The notes beneath the pieces are model-generated. The model had not been told where the DNA came from and did not search any database. It was given only the letters and a program-made list of their open reading frames with translations. Source: RACS-047 sp031553855 (GTDB lineage Bacteria; Bacillota; Clostridia; Christensenellales; Pumilibacteraceae). From it: DNA of 64,000 bases. Shown in pieces: positions 1 to 7,123 of this stretch. The stretch lies in assembly GCA_031553855.1 (NCBI GenBank), contig JAVBKW010000010.1, positions 27,600 through 91,599 of the forward strand. Reading direction: 5' to 3'. The stretch's first letter is position 1; each line of letters starts with the position of its first letter. The translations under genes were made by a program, and so were the position numbers.

Positions 1-988
1 AAGGTATAGTCTCTTTTTGTGCGACGGCGGTTTTTTTGCCGCTATAATTACTTAGTGAAGGGTAGAGCTCAAGCGTCAGATCGCCGGAATCAGACGCCTT
101 GATTTCTTTTGGAAGCGCAAGAGAGGGGCGCGGGGCGGTGATATGGTGGTATAGGACCCGTTTATTTTTATTGTCCGTATATGTGCGCGCAGCCCATGCG
201 CACTGCCTGTTGTTTGCGCTTCCGGCAAGCAAAAAGTCATCCGGAGTAATAAACTTTTGCAAAGCCTCGTCGTAGCGCATATAAAAAGTGCCTGCCGCGC
301 CTTTGCGCGCGCTTGTGTCGATACTTCTTTGCCCGCCCCAGGCATGGTCTAAAAAGGTCACGTATTTATTGCCGTTTAAATCAAAGCAGTCGGGGCATTC
401 CGCGTATTTGACCAATTTGCCCGTATCGGCTAAAGGCTCAAGATATTCAAAATTTATAAAATCCCGGGTACGGACGGAAGCTATGCACGAACCGGTCGAA
501 TCCGGTTCAAAATTTACGCGCCTTGCGCATAAGCACAGATAATACCAGCCGTCCTTTACGCAGTATAGCTGAGGGTCGCGCCATGCCGTGTGCATAAACC
601 AATCGCGCTCTGAAGGGATATCCGAATAAATTTTTCCGTCCGCCTTCAAAACGGGATTTGAGCCGTATTCTTGCCAATCGATGAGGTTCTCAGAAGTAAA
701 CAGGCCGTAAACCTGCTGCTTGCTTTTCCCGTCGAGCGAGCCGCAAAGCATCTTAAACTCATTTTCCGCAGTCTTTACAATGCAGCCGGTTAAAATCAGT
801 CCGGCCCCGTTCCACGACCCGTTCCCGCCCGGGAATGCAAGCTTTTTATGTTCTGTAAATTTCACGAAGTCTTTCGTTGAAATATGACCCAGCGCGCCGC
901 CGCACAAATAGAAAATATGGCAAAGCCCGTTCTCCTCTATCACTGTGCAATCCCACATATTATCAGGTTTTTTTGGCTGAAACAACAT
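1..988 (-). CDS. Glycosidase-type five-bladed beta-propeller protein, 3' end outside window
   Basis: An open frame of about 329 codons runs off the left edge on the minus strand; I translated it by hand. It begins MLFQPKKPDNMWDC and is preceded by gtgaggga at a good ribosome-binding distance. The repeated aromatic and acidic blade motifs (MWDCTVIEENG, HIFYL, ISTKDFVKF, DGWYYLCLCARR) are like GH32/GH43/GH68-clan beta-propeller glycosidases, which cut fructosyl, arabinosyl or xylosyl linkages. The exact family and substrate cannot be read. No signal peptide is seen, so a cytoplasmic enzyme acting on imported oligosaccharides is likely. Fold call is by resemblance only. Confidence 0.7.
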   Translation of the reverse strand, partial: MLFQPKKPDNMWDCTVIEENGLCHIFYLCGGALGHISTKDFVKFTEHKKLAFPGGNGSWNGAGLILTGCIVKTAENEFKMLCGSLDGKSKQQVYGLFTSENLIDWQEYGSNPVLKADGKIYSDIPSERDWFMHTAWRDPQLYCVKDGWYYLCLCARRVNFEPDSTGSCIASVRTRDFINFEYLEPLADTGKLVKYAECPDCFDLNGNKYVTFLDHAWGGQRSIDTSARKGAAGTFYMRYDEALQKFITPDDFLLAGSANNRQCAWAARTYTDNKNKRVLYHHITAPRPSLALPKEIKASDSGDLTLELYPSLSNYSGKKTAVAQKETIP

Positions 989-1154
989 ACCTATCCCTCA
1001 CTTTTTATAACATTCATATCATTTACTGACTTTAAAAAATCATACCACAGACGAGCAAAAATATCAAATAAATTGCGCCGCTTACTTTTACGGTGGGGGT
1101 TTGTTATTTTCCAATACTCTTTATGTTGTTACTTTTTTTCAAGGAATAGTTCTC

Positions 1155-1183
1155 TTGATTTTCATTTAGGGATTTGGTATAAT
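1155..1183 (+). promoter_or_regulatory. SigA-type promoter of the DUF1016 nuclease gene
   Basis: TTGATT (1155-1160), 17 bp spacer, perfect TATAAT (1178-1183). The start codon at 1212 lies 28 bp downstream with an aggatg Shine-Dalgarno-like stretch between. Confidence 0.75.
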
Positions 1184-1211
1184 AAAACTATAAATCTTAG
1201 GATGATAAACA

Positions 1212-2306
1212 ATGAATAAAAAAGTAGATGGAAAGGTAATCACTGTTGCTGAAGATGCGCTGCTTATAAAGATAGCTGAAATAATTGAATCTCGAAAATA
1301 TCGTGCGGGAGCTTATGCCAATCGCGAGGTCACTCTTATGTATTGGGAAATCGGCCGCTATATCAACACTAATGTTCTGGGAAATAAGCGCGCTGAATAC
1401 GGCAAAAATATAGTGTCGGAGCTGGCGACACAATTAGTTTTCAATTATGGCAAATCGTTCGATATGCAAAACTTGCGACGAATGATGCGCTTTGCAGAAA
1501 AGTTTAGCGATATAGAAATTGTATCGGAGCTGGCGACGCAATTGAGTTGGACTCATTTTACCGAGCTTTTGACGATAGAAACTGATGATGCGAGATTATA
1601 CTATGCAAATGATGCAGCTAAAAGACATTTAGGCACAAAAGAGCTTCGCAGACAAATATCCCGTAAAACTTATGAAAGACAAGAAATTGCTAACGCTGGA
1701 CTAAGCGAGTCTACAATACTGCCGTTTAATGTTTTCAAAGATCCTTATCTTTTAGATACTCTAGGCCTCAAAGATAATTACCTCGAAGCCGATTTGGAGA
1801 AAGCTATTTTATCAGGGCTGGAAGCTTTTATTCTGGAGTTCGGACATGGCTTTACTTTCGTGGAACGACAAAAACGTATGACGATTGACGGCGACGATTT
1901 TGCACTTGACTTGTTGTTTTATCATCGGATCCTAAAACGTCTAGTTGCAGTAGAATTAAAAATCGGTCGCTTTAAGCCACAATATAAAGGTCAGATGGAG
2001 TTGTATCTGAAATGGCTCAATAAATATGAGCGGACTGAAGGCGAAGAATCTCCGATTGGTATAATTCTTTGCACCACAGCCAGCAGAGAACAAGTAGAGC
2101 TTCTCGAACTGGATAAGTCCGGTATCGCAGTTGCAGAGTATTGGACGGCATTTCCTCCCAAAGCCGAGTTTGAAAAGAAAATTCAAGAGATCCTCGACGA
2201 AGCAAACGAAAGGCTCGAGAGAAAAAAACTCTTGCCTGGCGGGAAAAACCTCAAGCGGATAGAATACTTTTTAGAACTGAAAGATGATGAAGATAGTTTT
2301 AAATAA
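1212..2306 (+). CDS. DUF1016/YhcG-family PDDEXK nuclease
   Basis: 364 aa, close to the usual family length. The N-terminal half is the DUF1016 winged-helix-like region with the family's typical repeated phrase (IVSELATQL at about 70 and again at about 104, the latter in LSWTHF). The C-terminal half carries the PD-(D/E)XK nuclease core: ALDLLFYHR then AVELKIGRFKPQYKGQM, with the Asp and E-x-K residues visible. These proteins are found beside restriction-modification, defence and mobile genes; biochemical role is not settled. It has its own promoter and stands alone here next to a rearranged tRNA locus, which suggests horizontal acquisition. Confidence 0.9.
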   Translation: MNKKVDGKVITVAEDALLIKIAEIIESRKYRAGAYANREVTLMYWEIGRYINTNVLGNKRAEYGKNIVSELATQLVFNYGKSFDMQNLRRMMRFAEKFSDIEIVSELATQLSWTHFTELLTIETDDARLYYANDAAKRHLGTKELRRQISRKTYERQEIANAGLSESTILPFNVFKDPYLLDTLGLKDNYLEADLEKAILSGLEAFILEFGHGFTFVERQKRMTIDGDDFALDLLFYHRILKRLVAVELKIGRFKPQYKGQMELYLKWLNKYERTEGEESPIGIILCTTASREQVELLELDKSGIAVAEYWTAFPPKAEFEKKIQEILDEANERLERKKLLPGGKNLKRIEYFLELKDDEDSFK

Positions 2307-2350
2307 CCCGTCATTAAGGTTTCGCTTTAAATAAACATATCCAATGCTCA

Positions 2351-2393
2351 TTTTCGTCCTCTCAGGGTTCGAATCCCATCAGACACGTAAAAG
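2351..2393 (+). repeat. Direct repeat copy 1 of a tRNA T-arm-like segment
   Basis: 43 bp nearly identical (one mismatch) to 2661-2703. It contains GGGTTCGAATCCC, the T-arm signature of a tRNA, but no acceptor pairing or upstream tRNA body was found, so it is a tRNA 3' remnant at best. It abuts the inverted-repeat element at 2395. Confidence 0.75.
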
Positions 2394-2394
2394 G

Positions 2395-2520
2395 GGCTGT
2401 CTCAATAAGGGGCCATTTACGGGCTACGTACGGCAAAACGACTCAATCGAGTACGTCTATGTACACTCAATCGTCGTTTTGCCGTCTGTTGCCCGTCTCT
2501 AACCCCTTCTTGAAACAGCC
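2395..2520. mobile_element. MITE-like 126-bp inverted-repeat element (family B, copy 1)
   Basis: Ends are near-perfect inverted repeats: ggctgtctcaataagggg (2395-2412) against ccccttcttgaaacagcc (2503-2520), 16 of 18 matched. The inside is also palindromic around cggcaaaacga/tcgttttgccg. It has no coding capacity. Related sequence is at 45963-46092 (full), 21201-21240 and 15491-15527 (partial), so this is a dispersed non-autonomous element. Confidence 0.75.
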
Positions 2521-2544
2521 TGCTAACACAAGAAACAAGAAAAA

Positions 2545-2586
2545 AACCCCTGCTTTCGCAGAGGGTTTTGGCGCGCCCGAAGGGAT
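2545..2586 (-). pseudogene. Duplicated tRNA-Arg 3' tail plus its terminator
   Basis: Carries the same hairpin (ccctgctttcgcagaggg) and the last bases of tRNA-Arg with encoded CCA as 2703-2744, then diverges after cgaaggga. It is a truncated copy of the tRNA 3' end, in the same orientation as the intact gene. Confidence 0.75.
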
Positions 2587-2592
2587 AGCTGC

Positions 2593-2657
2593 GCGGCACA
2601 GCCGCTTGCCTCAAAGCTAAAAACAGCGCACAGTGCTGTTTTTACGGCTTACGCCGT
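2593..2657. repeat. Train of three short palindromes
   Basis: GCGGC-aca-GCCGC (2593-2605), AAAAACAGC-7 nt-GCTGTTTTT (2619-2643) and ACGGC-ttac-GCCGT (2644-2657) follow one another directly. A similarly built train is at 38471-38530. Purpose unknown. Confidence 0.6.
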
Positions 2658-2660
2658 CGC

Positions 2661-2703
2661 TTTTCGCCCTCTCAGGGTTCGAATCCCATCAGACACGTAA
2701 AAA
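2661..2703 (+). repeat. Direct repeat copy 2 of the T-arm-like segment
   Basis: Second copy of the 43-bp repeat at 2351-2393, here joined directly to the tRNA-Arg terminator. Confidence 0.75.
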
Positions 2704-2726
2704 CCCCCTGCTTTCGCAGAGGGTTT
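2703..2726 (-). terminator. Terminator of tRNA-Arg
   Basis: On the minus strand ccctctgc-gaaa-gcaggggg is followed by a T run, immediately after the tRNA CCA end. Confidence 0.8.
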
Positions 2727-2803
2727 TGGCGCGCCCGAAGGGATTCGAACCCCAAGCCTTTGGTTCCGTAGACCAACGCTCTATCCAGTTGAGCTACGGG
2801 CGC
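2727..2803 (-). tRNA. tRNA-Arg(ACG)
   Basis: Minus strand: acceptor gcgcccg/cgggcgc, D-arm gctc..gagc, anticodon stem ttggt/accaa with loop ctacgga (anticodon ACG), T-loop ttcgaat, discriminator G and encoded CCA. 77 nt including CCA. The outermost T-stem pair (49-65) looks mismatched; otherwise the cloverleaf is complete. Confidence 0.95.
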
Positions 2804-3008
2804 ATATTTGAATTGTTAGAAGTTTATTGCTGACATATAAATTTTTTAGCAGCTTAATAAGTATAAAATAACGGCCGGTATTTGTCAACTGTTATTTGAT
2901 AATCTTGAAAATATCATATAAACAAGTACAGCAAAACATATACATCTATAACATTTATGGCGCATTTATTAAAATTACTGCAATTTTCATCTTAATTGAC
3001 TATATATG

Positions 3009-3037
3009 TTGACCTTATGAAAGATTTGCGCTACAAT
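3009..3037 (+). promoter_or_regulatory. Promoter of flavin reductase gene, probably leaderless
   Basis: TTGACC (3009-3014), 17 bp, TACAAT (3032-3037). The ATG at 3046 is only 8 bp past the -10 box, so the transcript should begin at or within about two bases of the start codon. No Shine-Dalgarno is present. Confidence 0.7.
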
Positions 3038-3045
3038 ATTGATAT

Positions 3046-3858
3046 ATGGAAAAGGTCGAGTTCAAGGGCAGTACTCTTCTTGCGCCGCTGCCGCTTATAA
3101 TGGCGTCCTGCGGCAATATGGAAAGCTCTAATATTATAACTGTTGCCTGGGCGGGCATCACAAATTCAATGCCGCCCAAAGCGTATATTTCGGTCCGCAA
3201 GGAACGCTATTCCTACGATATCATAAAAAACAGCGGCGAATTTGTTATGAACCTTACCACCGCCTCATTGACTGCCGCGGCTGATTTTTGCGGATTCCGT
3301 TCGGGGCGCGATACCGATAAGTTCGCTCTTTGTAAGCTCACCAAAGAAAAGGCGAAAAAGACGGCTTGCCCGCTAATCGGCGAAAGCCCGCTTTCTATCG
3401 AATGCCGCGTTACCGATATAATTCCTTTAGGCTCGCACGATATGTTTTTAGCCGACATCCTCTGCGTCAACGCCTCACCCTCTATTATCGACGAAAGCGG
3501 AAAACTGAGGTTCGATAAAGCGGGGCTTGCGGCGTTTGCCCACGGCGAATACTACGCGCTTGGCTTAAAGCTTGGCAAATTCGGTTATTCTATACAGAAA
3601 AAGAACACGGCGCTAATTAGTGAAAACGCGCGGCGCAGGGAGCCTAAAAGCGGGGCAACAGATAAGGTAAAGCAGTCCGGCACAGCTAAACGGCCGCAAA
3701 AAGGCGCGGAAGATTTAAAAAATACCCAAAAACCGCCGCAAAAAAGAGGCTCTACAGCTGCAAAAGACGCCCAAAAACCGCCGCAAAAAAATAAATACGG
3801 CGAAAAGCCTTCGGCAAAACAATATTTTAAAAACAGATCCGGCAAAAAACCGGAGTAA
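3046..3858 (+). CDS. Flavin reductase-like domain protein with Lys/Gln/Pro-rich tail
   Basis: Residues 1 to about 185 match the FMN-binding split-barrel flavin reductase family (start MEKVEFKGSTLLAPLPLIMAS, then ITVAWAGI, GEFVMNL, HDMFLADI, HGEYYALG). Such proteins bind FMN and reduce flavins or serve as small redox partners in anaerobes. Residues from about 195 to 270 form an unusual basic tail with repeated QKPPQK motifs, probably disordered and possibly nucleic-acid or membrane-surface binding. The reductase domain is complete; the tail is not typical of the family. Start chosen because the promoter leaves no other ATG. Confidence 0.85.
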   Translation: MEKVEFKGSTLLAPLPLIMASCGNMESSNIITVAWAGITNSMPPKAYISVRKERYSYDIIKNSGEFVMNLTTASLTAAADFCGFRSGRDTDKFALCKLTKEKAKKTACPLIGESPLSIECRVTDIIPLGSHDMFLADILCVNASPSIIDESGKLRFDKAGLAAFAHGEYYALGLKLGKFGYSIQKKNTALISENARRREPKSGATDKVKQSGTAKRPQKGAEDLKNTQKPPQKRGSTAAKDAQKPPQKNKYGEKPSAKQYFKNRSGKKPE

Positions 3859-3871
3859 GGAAGTTATGGTT

Positions 3872-4141
3872 ATGGATAAAAAAACGTATCTTATTATTAT
3901 GAAGGTCATAACCGCGGTGTTGTTCTTTGTTGCGGTAGTGTTTATAATTATCGATACCTTCTATTTCAGCTGGACCGTTAAGTATCTCTATACGGTTTTT
4001 ATCGCGCTTGCCGCGGTGCTTCTTATAGTTTCCTCCGTTATCGAGCTTGTGCGTATGGAAAAGTACGTGAAAGAGATCGAGGGCGACGAACAGGCGGAAG
4101 AGCTGACGGAAGAAAAGAAAGACGAAAAAGCGGAACAATAA
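3872..4141 (+). CDS. Small two-helix membrane protein
   Basis: 89 aa from the ATG at 3872, which sits 8 nt after aaggaag; the ATG two codons earlier is too close to that site. Two hydrophobic helices (about residues 8-28 and 36-58) are followed by a highly acidic tail rich in Glu and Lys. No family recognised. It lies 13 bp behind the flavin reductase gene and is probably cotranscribed with it. Confidence 0.75.
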   Translation: MDKKTYLIIMKVITAVLFFVAVVFIIIDTFYFSWTVKYLYTVFIALAAVLLIVSSVIELVRMEKYVKEIEGDEQAEELTEEKKDEKAEQ

Positions 4142-4201
4142 AATTTTGCTGCCGTCAAATATAAATATAGAAAGATTTTAAGGTTGGGGGTAAAAGCTGT
4201 T

Positions 4202-4765
4202 TTACTCTATCCAGCTGACGGTGTTTTGAGCGCGCTCTTTTTGGGCGGGCTCTTTTTTTGCGTAGCCTAAAGCAAGGCAGCCATACACCTTATTTTCCTC
4301 TTGCACCCCGCATTTATTTAAAAAATTGCGGATAGGGGTTTTGTCGCACAGCGGAAAGGTGAGCTGATTTATCCAGCAGGAGTTAAGGCCGAGCGACTCG
4401 GCGGCTATCTGCATATTTTCAAGCGCGCAGGCGCAGCTGGAAAAGGGGAAAGGGGATGCAGGCGGGCAAGAAACAATAATAAAAGCGGGCGCGTTATAGA
4501 AAAAGTTGAAGGTGTTGTTGTCGCTGCGGCTTATTATCCTCTGTTTTGCCTCGTCGTCAACGGCGTCAAAAACAGCAGAGTTAAGTTCGCTCAAGACTTT
4601 TTCCGAGGTGATGACCGTAAAATGCCAGCTTTGAGCGTTCATCGCGCTTGGCGCATAGCGGCCGCAGTCTACGATAAGAGCGATGTCTTTTTTGTCAACT
4701 TTCTTTTGGCCTTCATAGCTTTTGCAGCTTTTTCTGGAAAGTATGGTTTTTATGGTCTCGTTCAT
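4202..4765 (-). CDS. Nitroreductase family protein
   Basis: 187 aa, usual length for the FMN-dependent nitroreductase fold. N-terminal RKSCKSYEGQKKV is the R-x-S-x-R/K-x-Y/F FMN-phosphate motif; GRYAPSAMNAQSWHF matches the APSA-x-N-x-Q-P/S-W element; LGLNSCWINQ and LALGYAKKEP close the domain. Likely reduces nitro or quinone compounds with NAD(P)H, or acts in redox balance. Clear ggaggt ribosome site 7 nt before the start. Convergent with the upstream membrane-protein gene. Confidence 0.9.
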   Translation of the reverse strand: MNETIKTILSRKSCKSYEGQKKVDKKDIALIVDCGRYAPSAMNAQSWHFTVITSEKVLSELNSAVFDAVDDEAKQRIISRSDNNTFNFFYNAPAFIIVSCPPASPFPFSSCACALENMQIAAESLGLNSCWINQLTFPLCDKTPIRNFLNKCGVQEENKVYGCLALGYAKKEPAQKERAQNTVSWIE

Positions 4766-4814
4766 TTGATTAAACCTCCGTATGATTATTAAGCGGCTGT
4801 CTTGCGGCTATAAG

Positions 4815-4838
4815 TAAAATCCGGTATGGATTTTTTAG
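4815..4838 (-). terminator. Terminator after fumarate hydratase operon
   Basis: AAAATCC-ggtat-GGATTTT with T runs on both strands, directly after the beta-subunit stop on the minus strand. Confidence 0.65.
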
Positions 4839-4840
4839 AG

Positions 4841-5368
4841 CTATTTTAAACACGTATTGCCGAAGCAGTCAATTGCCGTAAGCAGCTCTAAATCCTTAAA
4901 GTGTATTTCGTAAATCGCCTCGCAGCCCAGATCATTATATGCCGCCGCCGAGCAAAATGTGACTCTTGATTGTATAAGCGCGCCCGCGCCGCCGATTGCC
5001 GCAAAGTAGACTGCGATGTTTTTTTTCATCGATTCTATAACGGCCGCGCTCCGTTTTCCCTTGCCTATCATAACCGTTAAGCCTTTTTCTAAAAGGGCGG
5101 GGGTGTAGTCGTCCATCCTCGAGCTTGTGGTGGGGCCGCAGGAGCCGATTATTTCATTTTCTTTTGCCGGAGCGGGGCCGCAATAATAAACGGCAAGGTT
5201 TTTTATGCTGACCGGCAGCGTTACGCCTTTTTCTATGGATTCGCATATCCGTTTATGCGCCGCGTCTCTTGCAGTATACACAACGCCCGAAAGCGAAACT
5301 ATATCGCCCGCTTTAAGCTCTTTTATTTGATCGTCTGAAAGAGGCAGCGTAATTTTTTTGATTTGCAT
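4841..5368 (-). CDS. Fumarate hydratase class I, beta subunit
   Basis: About 175 aa from the ATG at 5368 (MQIKKITLPL), which leaves a 23-bp gap after the alpha subunit; the longer open frame would overlap it. Family marks are LKAGDIVSLSGVVYTARDAAH, VYYCGPAP, GSCGPTTSSRMD and IGKGKRS. With the alpha subunit it forms the oxygen-sensitive [4Fe-4S] enzyme that interconverts fumarate and malate (or a related tartrate dehydratase). The aaggaggt site is about 15 nt from this ATG, longer than usual, so a non-ATG start slightly upstream is possible. Confidence 0.9.
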   Translation of the reverse strand: MQIKKITLPLSDDQIKELKAGDIVSLSGVVYTARDAAHKRICESIEKGVTLPVSIKNLAVYYCGPAPAKENEIIGSCGPTTSSRMDDYTPALLEKGLTVMIGKGKRSAAVIESMKKNIAVYFAAIGGAGALIQSRVTFCSAAAYNDLGCEAIYEIHFKDLELLTAIDCFGNTCLK

Positions 5369-5391
5369 AAGAATACTATTTGACCTCCTTC

Positions 5392-6222
5392 TTAGAAAAC
5401 AAGCTTTCCGTGCCGCACGCTGTGGCACTGCACGTTGACGGCTACGGGAAGCATTCCGATATGGGTGGGGCAGGTTTCAACGTGGACGGCGAGCGCGGTT
5501 ATGCCGCCGCCAAAGCCCTGCGCGCCGATACCCGTTTCATTTACCGCCGCTAAAATCTTTTTTTCTATTTCCGCCGCCGCTTTACTTGAGCCGGGCGTTC
5601 CGGTGCTTCTTGTAAGAGCCAGCTTTGAGAGCAGCGCGCATTTTTCCATCGTGCCGCCGATACCTATCCCCAGTACGAGCGGCGGGCAGGGGTTTGCGCC
5701 CGCGTCTTTCACCGCTTGCACCACACAGTCGATAATGCCTTTTTCTCCTTTGGACGGAGTGAGCATAAACACTCGGCTCATGTTCTCGCTGCCCGCGCCT
5801 TTTGCTAAGTAAGTTATTTCCAGTTTATCTCCGGTTTCCACAAAATAATGTATAACGGCCGGCGTATTAGAGCCGGTGTTGCGGCGGGTGAGTGGATCTG
5901 CGACCGACTTCCTTGCTGCCTTGTAGCCCTGTTCTACGCCGTTATTTAGCGCGTCATCAAAATTTCCCTCTATATGAACGTCTTGCCCGAGCCTCACAAA
6001 CAGCACAGCCTGCCCGCAATCCTGACACGCAAAGGCGTTGTTTTTTACAGCCGTTTCGTTGTTCTCGTTCAGCTTTTCAAGCGCCCATTTGCACAGAGCG
6101 GACGGCTCGGTTTGCGCGGCCTTTTTCATAAGCGCGCAAGCCTCTTTTTCCACATTCACAAGCGCGTGCTTTATTAATGCGGCTAAGGGAGCGATTAAGT
6201 CTTTAGCGAATATAGTTTTCAT
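5392..6222 (-). CDS. Fumarate hydratase class I, alpha subunit
   Basis: 276 aa from the ATG at 6222; a TTG two codons earlier is also in frame. Cluster-binding cysteines are visible in ACQDCGQAV, GTMEKCALL and VQCHSVRHG, and the GAQGFGGGITALAV loop is typical. Provides the iron-sulfur catalytic half of fumarate hydratase, with the beta subunit gene next in the operon. Split alpha/beta form is usual in anaerobic Clostridia. The promoter ends 7 bp before the ATG, so the message is probably leaderless. Confidence 0.93.
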   Translation of the reverse strand: MKTIFAKDLIAPLAALIKHALVNVEKEACALMKKAAQTEPSALCKWALEKLNENNETAVKNNAFACQDCGQAVLFVRLGQDVHIEGNFDDALNNGVEQGYKAARKSVADPLTRRNTGSNTPAVIHYFVETGDKLEITYLAKGAGSENMSRVFMLTPSKGEKGIIDCVVQAVKDAGANPCPPLVLGIGIGGTMEKCALLSKLALTRSTGTPGSSKAAAEIEKKILAAVNETGIGAQGFGGGITALAVHVETCPTHIGMLPVAVNVQCHSVRHGKLVF

Positions 6223-6229
6223 AATCAAT

Positions 6230-6258
6230 ATAATAACATAAAACCAAAAGGTTGTAAA
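6230..6258 (-). promoter_or_regulatory. Promoter of fumarate hydratase operon, leaderless
   Basis: Minus strand TTTACA (6253-6258), 17 bp, TATTAT (6230-6235), then 7 bp to the ATG at 6222. Its -35 box lies 4 bp from the -35 of the divergent walJ promoter. Confidence 0.7.
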
Positions 6259-6262
6259 TTAT

Positions 6263-6291
6263 TTGCTAAAAACAAAAAAGTAAAGTATAAT
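6263..6291 (+). promoter_or_regulatory. Promoter of walJ, leaderless
   Basis: TTGCTA (6263-6268), 17 bp, TATAAT (6286-6291), then 6 bp to the ATG at 6298. No Shine-Dalgarno fits in that space. Confidence 0.7.
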
Positions 6292-6297
6292 ACTGCT

Positions 6298-7083
6298 ATG
6301 GGTTTAAAGATTTGTTCGCTCTCAAGCTCAAGCTCCGGCAACTGCATCTATGTGGCAAGCGACACGACAAAAATTCTTATCGATTCGGGAATACCGCTCA
6401 AAAGGGTAGGCAACAGCCTGCGTGTGCTTTCCTCATCCTGCGACGGCCTTTCCGTACTCGTCACCCACACGCATTCCGACCATATCAGCGGCATACCGAA
6501 GATATGCGCCGAATACGGCGCGAAGGTCTACGCGCACCGCCTTTCCTCGGATCTTCGTTATAAACGCGAATTTTGGGAAACGGACTTCAACGAGTTCGGT
6601 GACGCGGATTTCACAATAGGCGATATACTTGTTTCGCCGTTCAGCGTCAGCCACGACGTGCCGACTGTCGGCTACGTTTTGAGCTGCGGGAATAAGTCTG
6701 TCAGCATTTTGACCGACTTAGGAGTTCTTTCGGGCGACAACCTTAATAAAATCAAAAACAGCGACCTTGTGTTTGTGGAGTCGAACCACGACGAGCAGAT
6801 ACTTATGAATAATCCAAATTATGCTTACTATCTAAAGCGGCGGATATTGTCCGATAAAGGGCATCTTTCAAATTCCGCGTGCGCCGAGGTTGTGGCGCAT
6901 CTTGCAAAAAGCGGTATAAGGCAGTTCGTTTTGGGGCATCTTTCAAAGGAAAACAATTATCCCGAGCTTGCCTTTAAAACTGTTGAGCGGCGGTTGTTTG
7001 CCGACGGAATAAAAGAGGGGACGGACGTGCGTATCGAAGTTGCGCCGTACGACAGAATGAGCGGCCTTTTTGAAATCTGCTAG
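6298..7083 (+). CDS. walJ: WalJ/YycJ-type metallo-beta-lactamase-fold hydrolase
   Basis: 261 aa. The metal-binding signature THTHSDH (H-x-H-x-D-H) is near residue 57, followed by a second set in FSVSHDV and LTDLG and the C-terminal FVLGHLSKENN motif, all typical of YycJ/WalJ. In Bacilli the protein is linked to the WalKR cell-wall two-component system and DNA metabolism; here walKR is absent from the window, so the role is inferred from family only. Followed 40 bp later by two membrane proteases. Confidence 0.85.
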   Translation: MGLKICSLSSSSSGNCIYVASDTTKILIDSGIPLKRVGNSLRVLSSSCDGLSVLVTHTHSDHISGIPKICAEYGAKVYAHRLSSDLRYKREFWETDFNEFGDADFTIGDILVSPFSVSHDVPTVGYVLSCGNKSVSILTDLGVLSGDNLNKIKNSDLVFVESNHDEQILMNNPNYAYYLKRRILSDKGHLSNSACAEVVAHLAKSGIRQFVLGHLSKENNYPELAFKTVERRLFADGIKEGTDVRIEVAPYDRMSGLFEIC

Positions 7084-7123
7084 AGATAAAAGTTTGAACG
7101 CAAAGAGAGAATAAATCAGAATA

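Noticed and set aside
76..345. Minus-strand reading frame of 89 codons at the left edge
   Set aside because: It lies in another frame of the glycosidase-like gene, which has clear family motifs.
1410..1550. Internal duplication (IVSELATQL twice) in the DUF1016 protein
   Set aside because: This repeated phrase is typical of the whole family, so it is not a local duplication.
2351..2393. A second tRNA on the plus strand
   Set aside because: Only a T-arm-like stretch is present; no acceptor, D-arm or anticodon arm pairs with it.
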